Positions 60,296 through 64,000 of a stretch of DNA of 64,000 nucleotides are shown piece after piece. A program made the position numbers and the translations under genes. Every line of letters begins with the position of its first letter. Positions within the stretch are counted from its first letter, which is position 1. The DNA lies in contig NC_020453.1 in NCBI RefSeq assembly GCF_000344805.1, positions 186,001 to 250,000 of the forward strand. Reading direction: 5' to 3'. The DNA is from Bradyrhizobium oligotrophicum S58. Lineage in GTDB: Bacteria > Pseudomonadota > Alphaproteobacteria > Rhizobiales > Xanthobacteraceae. Under the pieces are notes generated by a model that did not search any database, was not told the origin of the DNA, and worked only from the letters and a program-made list of their open reading frames with translations.

Positions 60296-62770
60296 TCAGA
60301 ACCCGCCTTCTTCCTCGGGCACCAGGATCTCGCGCTTGCCGGCGTGGTTGGCCTGGCCGACGATGCCTTCCTGTTCCATCCGCTCCATCAGCGAAGCAGC
60401 CTTGTTATAGCCGATCTGCAGCCGCCGTTGAATGTAGCTGGTGGACGCCTTGCGGTCGCGTTTGACCACGGCAACCGCCTGGGAGAACAGGTCGTCGCCA
60501 CCGCCGCCACCCCCCATGCCGGTGGCGTCGAATACGGCGCCGTCCTCCTCGCTCGGTTCCTCGGCGGTGACCGCCTCGAGATATTCCGGCGAGCCCTGCG
60601 CCTTGAGATGACGGACGACCTTTTCGACCTCCTCGTCGGAGCAGAACGGACCGTGGACGCGGCTGATGCGGCCGCCGCCGGCCATGTAGAGCATGTCGCC
60701 CTGGCCGAGCAGCTGCTCGGCGCCCATTTCTCCGAGGATGGTGCGGCTGTCGATCTTGGACGTGACCTGGAAGGAGATGCGGGTCGGGAAGTTCGCCTTG
60801 ATGGTGCCGGTGATGACGTCGACCGACGGACGCTGCGTCGCCAGGATCACGTGCAGGCCGGCGGCGCGCGCCATCTGGGCGAGGCGCTGCACCGTGCCTT
60901 CGATGTCCTTGCCGGCGACCATCATCAGGTCGGCCATCTCGTCGACGATGATGACGATGTAGGGCAGGGGGTCGAGGTCGAGCTTCTCCTCCTCGTAGAT
61001 CGCCTTGCCGCTCTCCTTGTCGAATCCGGTGTGAACGGTGCGCGTCAGCTCCTCGCCCTTGTTGCGAGCTTCGCCGAGGCGGGCGTTGTAGCCGTCGATG
61101 TTGCGGACGCCGAGCTTGGCCATCTTCTTGTAGCGCTCTTCCATCTCGCGCACGGCCCATTTCAGCGCGACGACGGCCTTCTTCGGATCGGTGACGACCG
61201 GCGTGAGAAGATGCGGAATGCCGTCATAGACCGAGAGTTCGAGCATCTTCGGATCGACCATGATGAGGCGGCACTGGTCCGGCCGGAGCCGATAGACCAG
61301 GCTCAGGATCATGGTGTTGATCGCGACCGACTTGCCCGAGCCGGTGGTGCCGGCGATCAGCATGTGCGGCGTGCGGGCGAGATCGATGATGATGGACTCG
61401 CCGCCGATGTTCTTGCCGAGGCAGAGCGGCAGCTTGGCGACGCTCTCGGTCGCCTCCTTGGCCACCAGCAGCTCGCGCAAGTAAACCTTCTCGCGATGCG
61501 CGTTGGGCAGCTCGATGCCGATGGCGTTGCGGCCGGGCACGACGGCGACGCGCGCCGACAGCGCGCTCATCGAGCGCGCGATGTCGTCGGAGAGGCCGAT
61601 CACGCGCGACGACTTGATGCCGGGCGCCGGCTCCAGCTCGTACAGGGTGACGACCGGGCCGGGATGCGCCTTGACGATCTCGCCGCGGACGCCGAAATCC
61701 TGCAGCACGCCTTCCAGCGCGCGCGAATTGGCCTCGAGCTCGCTCTTCGACAACGGCTGCCGATCGGAGGATTTCGGCGCCGCCAGCATCGACACCGAGG
61801 GCAGGTCGTATTTGTCGTTGGACTTGCGCGGCGGAGTCTTGGGCGCCGGCTTCTTGCGCGCCTTCGGGGCCGGCTCCTCCTCCTCGTCGTCCTCGTCCTC
61901 CCCGGCCTCTTCCCCGTCGCCGCCGTCCTCGTCCATCTCCGGGGCGAGCGTCGGCTTGGAGCGGCCGCCGCCGAGGCTCGGCTCGTGTCGGCCGGCGGCG
62001 CTGGCGCGGGGTTGCGGGCCGGAGGAAACCAGCGCGCGATAGGCCGTGCTGAGGAACCAGACGACGCGCGCCTTGGCGCTCATGATGGCGTGGAACACCC
62101 AGCCGAGCCGCACCGCGCTCTTGTCGTCGTCCTCGTCCGCATCGCTCAGCGGGGTGTCGTCATCCTCGTCCGCCAGCAGGCTCTCGTCGGCTTCCTTCGC
62201 CCCCATGCCGCCGGCCACCAGCAGGCAGCCGGTCATGGCGACCAGCAGTAGGCTGCCGAGCACCAGGCGATAGATCAAGCCGGGCGGCCCGAACACGACC
62301 GCAGGCGCCCGCACCAGGGCGTCGCCGACCACGCCGCCCAAGCCCGTGGGCAGCGGCCAGGCATGCGAGCGCGGCCAGCAGCTGGCGAGGCCGGCCGCGA
62401 TGATGGCGCCGAGGATCCAGGCGCCGAAGCGCAGCGCTTCGCGGTCGAACGGCCGGTGCGTCATCATGCGCCAGCCGCGGATCGCGATCGGCAGGATCAC
62501 CATGATCGAGCCGAGACCCAGGATCTGCATCAGGAGATCGGCGCTGATCGCGCCGGGATAGCCGACGATGTTGCGGATCGCGCGCGAGGTCGCATGGCTG
62601 AGGCTCGGGTCCTGCACCGACCAGGTCATCAGCGCCGCGGCGGCGACGCCGGACAGCGCGATCAGGCCGAGGCCCGCGAGCTCGCGCAGCCGCCGCACCA
62701 GCGCGTCGCGCAGCGACGTCGGCAGGTGGTTGACCAGGGGAATGACTCGTTCGATCGCCGGCATCCGCAT
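60296..62770 (-). CDS. ftsK: DNA translocase FtsK
   Basis: Septal DNA pump that clears chromosomes and activates XerCD. 824 aa. The N-terminus has about four transmembrane helices (to about 190), then a linker with a striking acidic run (about 260-300, [13 protein letters not shown]) and Lys/Pro-rich part. The motor (about 320-750) has [19 protein letters not shown] (Walker A), [15 protein letters not shown] (Walker B), and the C-terminal gamma winged helix (about 755-820, [21 protein letters not shown]) reads KOPS. ATG at 62770. It follows an aminotransferase gene after 11 bp. Confidence 0.98.
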   Translation of the reverse strand: MRMPAIERVIPLVNHLPTSLRDALVRRLRELAGLGLIALSGVAAAALMTWSVQDPSLSHATSRAIRNIVGYPGAISADLLMQILGLGSIMVILPIAIRGWRMMTHRPFDREALRFGAWILGAIIAAGLASCWPRSHAWPLPTGLGGVVGDALVRAPAVVFGPPGLIYRLVLGSLLLVAMTGCLLVAGGMGAKEADESLLADEDDDTPLSDADEDDDKSAVRLGWVFHAIMSAKARVVWFLSTAYRALVSSGPQPRASAAGRHEPSLGGGRSKPTLAPEMDEDGGDGEEAGEDEDDEEEEPAPKARKKPAPKTPPRKSNDKYDLPSVSMLAAPKSSDRQPLSKSELEANSRALEGVLQDFGVRGEIVKAHPGPVVTLYELEPAPGIKSSRVIGLSDDIARSMSALSARVAVVPGRNAIGIELPNAHREKVYLRELLVAKEATESVAKLPLCLGKNIGGESIIIDLARTPHMLIAGTTGSGKSVAINTMILSLVYRLRPDQCRLIMVDPKMLELSVYDGIPHLLTPVVTDPKKAVVALKWAVREMEERYKKMAKLGVRNIDGYNARLGEARNKGEELTRTVHTGFDKESGKAIYEEEKLDLDPLPYIVIIVDEMADLMMVAGKDIEGTVQRLAQMARAAGLHVILATQRPSVDVITGTIKANFPTRISFQVTSKIDSRTILGEMGAEQLLGQGDMLYMAGGGRISRVHGPFCSDEEVEKVVRHLKAQGSPEYLEAVTAEEPSEEDGAVFDATGMGGGGGGDDLFSQAVAVVKRDRKASTSYIQRRLQIGYNKAASLMERMEQEGIVGQANHAGKREILVPEEEGGF

Positions 62771-62781
62771 CAGCCCCGCGA

Positions 62782-63996
62782 TTACCTGAGGACCTCGACC
62801 AGCCGGTGCAACGCCTCACCGGTGGATGCGGCATCGGCCACCAGCGCCAGCCGGATGTAGCCGGCGCCGGGGTTGAAGCCGTCTGCCTGCCGCCGCGCCA
62901 GATAGCTGCCGGGCACCACGCGCACGCCGGCGTCGCGATAGAGCTTCACGGTGACGTCCTCGTCGCCGCCGCGATCGGCGACGTCGAGCCAGACACAGAA
63001 GCCGCCCTCGGGGCGCCGATAGCCGTAGCGGTCGCCGACGATCTGGTCGGCGAGATCGAACTTGGCGCGGTAGAGTCTGCGGTTCTCCTCGACATGGGCC
63101 TCGTCGCCATAGGCGGCGACGGCGACGTGCTGCAGCGGCACCGGCACCTGGGGCGCGGCGACGTTGCGCAGCTCGTGGAAGGCCGTGAGAAAGCGACGGT
63201 CGCCGGCCGCGAATCCGATGCGCATGCCCGGCACGTTGGAGCGCTTCGACAGCGACTGGAAGGCGACGACGTTGGTGTAGTCGGGGCCGGCATGCTCCAG
63301 CATGCTGCCCGGCGCTTTCAGCGTGTAGATCTCCGAATAGCACTCGTCGGCGAAGATCACGAAGCCATAGCGATCGGCGAGCTGCTTCAGCCGGCGCATG
63401 TAGTCCGGGCTCGCCACGGAGCCTTGCGGGTTCGCAGGCGAGGCGATGTAGAACGCGATCGTGCGCGACAGCGTCGCCTCGTCGATGCCGTCGAGATCGG
63501 GCAGGAAGCCGTTGTCGCGCGTCGTCGGCAGATAGATGGAATCGCAGCCCGCGGTGCGGGCGCCGGCGCCATAGACCGGATAGAATGGATTCGGCATCAG
63601 GATCGCAGGCCTGCCACGGCGCGGGCCCGCGAGCTGGAGCGCGGTATGGGCGGCGAAGAACAGGCCCTCGCGGCTGCCATTGAGCACCAGGATCTCGTGC
63701 TCAGGATCGATCGCGCGCGGCAGTGCGAATCGGCGCGCCAGCCAGCCTGCGGCCGCCTTGCGGAACGGCTCGATGCCCTTGGCCGCGGGATAGCGGCCGA
63801 AATCGGCGATATGCTGCGCCAGCACCGGGCCGACGAAGTCCGGAACCGGATGCTGCGGCTCGCCGACGGCGAGCGTGATCATGGGCTTGCCCGGCTTGTG
63901 CGGGGCGAGCAGCTCGTTCAGCCGCGCAAACGGCGAGCGTTCGCTCTCCGAATGGCTGGCGCCAGCGGGCGCGGGGGATGCAGCGGTCATTGCCAT
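62782..63996 (-). CDS. Class I/II PLP aminotransferase (DapC-like)
   Basis: 404 aa. PLP-dependent fold type [14 protein letters not shown] at the N-terminus, [28 protein letters not shown] (Asn), [13 protein letters not shown] (Asp/Tyr) and [15 protein letters not shown] with the Schiff-base Lys. The family includes succinyldiaminopimelate aminotransferase (DapC) of lysine/peptidoglycan synthesis, and this sequence is most like that group, but the substrate is not proved. ATG at 63996 (or 63990). Stop 11 bp before ftsK, so probably an operon aminotransferase-ftsK-lolA. Confidence 0.9.
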   Translation of the reverse strand: MAMTAASPAPAGASHSESERSPFARLNELLAPHKPGKPMITLAVGEPQHPVPDFVGPVLAQHIADFGRYPAAKGIEPFRKAAAGWLARRFALPRAIDPEHEILVLNGSREGLFFAAHTALQLAGPRRGRPAILMPNPFYPVYGAGARTAGCDSIYLPTTRDNGFLPDLDGIDEATLSRTIAFYIASPANPQGSVASPDYMRRLKQLADRYGFVIFADECYSEIYTLKAPGSMLEHAGPDYTNVVAFQSLSKRSNVPGMRIGFAAGDRRFLTAFHELRNVAAPQVPVPLQHVAVAAYGDEAHVEENRRLYRAKFDLADQIVGDRYGYRRPEGGFCVWLDVADRGGDEDVTVKLYRDAGVRVVPGSYLARRQADGFNPGAGYIRLALVADAASTGEALHRLVEVLR

Positions 63997-64000
63997 ACGT

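Overview
The window looks like an origin-proximal stretch of the main chromosome of a Bradyrhizobium-type alphaproteobacterium (Hyphomicrobiales, Nitrobacteraceae). The basis is very high GC, heavy G/C at third codon positions, dense housekeeping gene content, typical alphaproteobacterial gene neighbourhoods (hrcA-grpE, parAB-rsmG-mnmG-mnmE-rho-hemJ, maf-coaE-dnaQ-secB, hslV-DUF2585-hslU, hisB-DUF2628-hisHAFE-coaA), and palindromic intergenic repeats of a kind I recall as common in Bradyrhizobium and Rhodopseudomonas. I saw no insertion sequence, prophage, CRISPR array, tRNA or rRNA gene.

Layout. 1-10 kb: the chaperone system, with dnaJ (cut by the window edge) and dnaK, then a small island of two convergent, clearly related multi-pass membrane proteins flanking an exported protein, a nicotinamidase, and grpE-hrcA. 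10-20.4 kb: rph-rdgB-hemW, an LpoA-like lipoprotein, rsmI-yraN-gshB, exonuclease III, a cyclic-nucleotide-binding protein, an OmpR-type regulator, an L,D-transpeptidase and a hydratase. 20.4-24.1 kb: yggS and two convergent diguanylate cyclases. 24.3-28.5 kb: leuS-lptE-holA. 28.9-37.1 kb: parB, parA, rsmG, mnmG, mnmE, rho and hemJ, all on the minus strand, with six parS sites. 37.1-37.5 kb: a gene-free segment that I propose as the replication origin. 37.5-40.4 kb: ppsR-maf-coaE-dnaQ, all on the plus strand. 40.4-48.3 kb: secB, a Tim44-like protein, mltA, an Smr protein, a membrane protein, and hslV-DUF2585-hslU. 48.5-53.3 kb: the histidine cluster and coaA. 53.5-64 kb: a hybrid histidine kinase, a small exported protein, a YifB/ComM AAA+ protein, a DUF2336 protein, lolA, ftsK and an aminotransferase.

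How it fits together. The strongest theme is chromosome replication and segregation. Six copies of GTTTCACGTGAAAC lie within 2.2 kb next to parAB. About 4 kb further, the coding strand flips from minus (parB to hemJ) to plus (ppsR to dnaQ) across a 417-bp gene-free gap. That gap carries eight GANTC sites in about 310 bp, an AT-rich stretch and several weak DnaA-box-like 9-mers. The same flanking gene, a DUF299/PpsR kinase followed by maf, coaE and dnaQ, borders the known origin of Caulobacter crescentus. DNA polymerase III subunits (holA, dnaQ) and FtsK are also in the window. The least understood parts are the paralogous membrane-protein pair at 3-7 kb, the conserved unknown proteins placed inside the hslVU and his clusters, and the intergenic palindromes.
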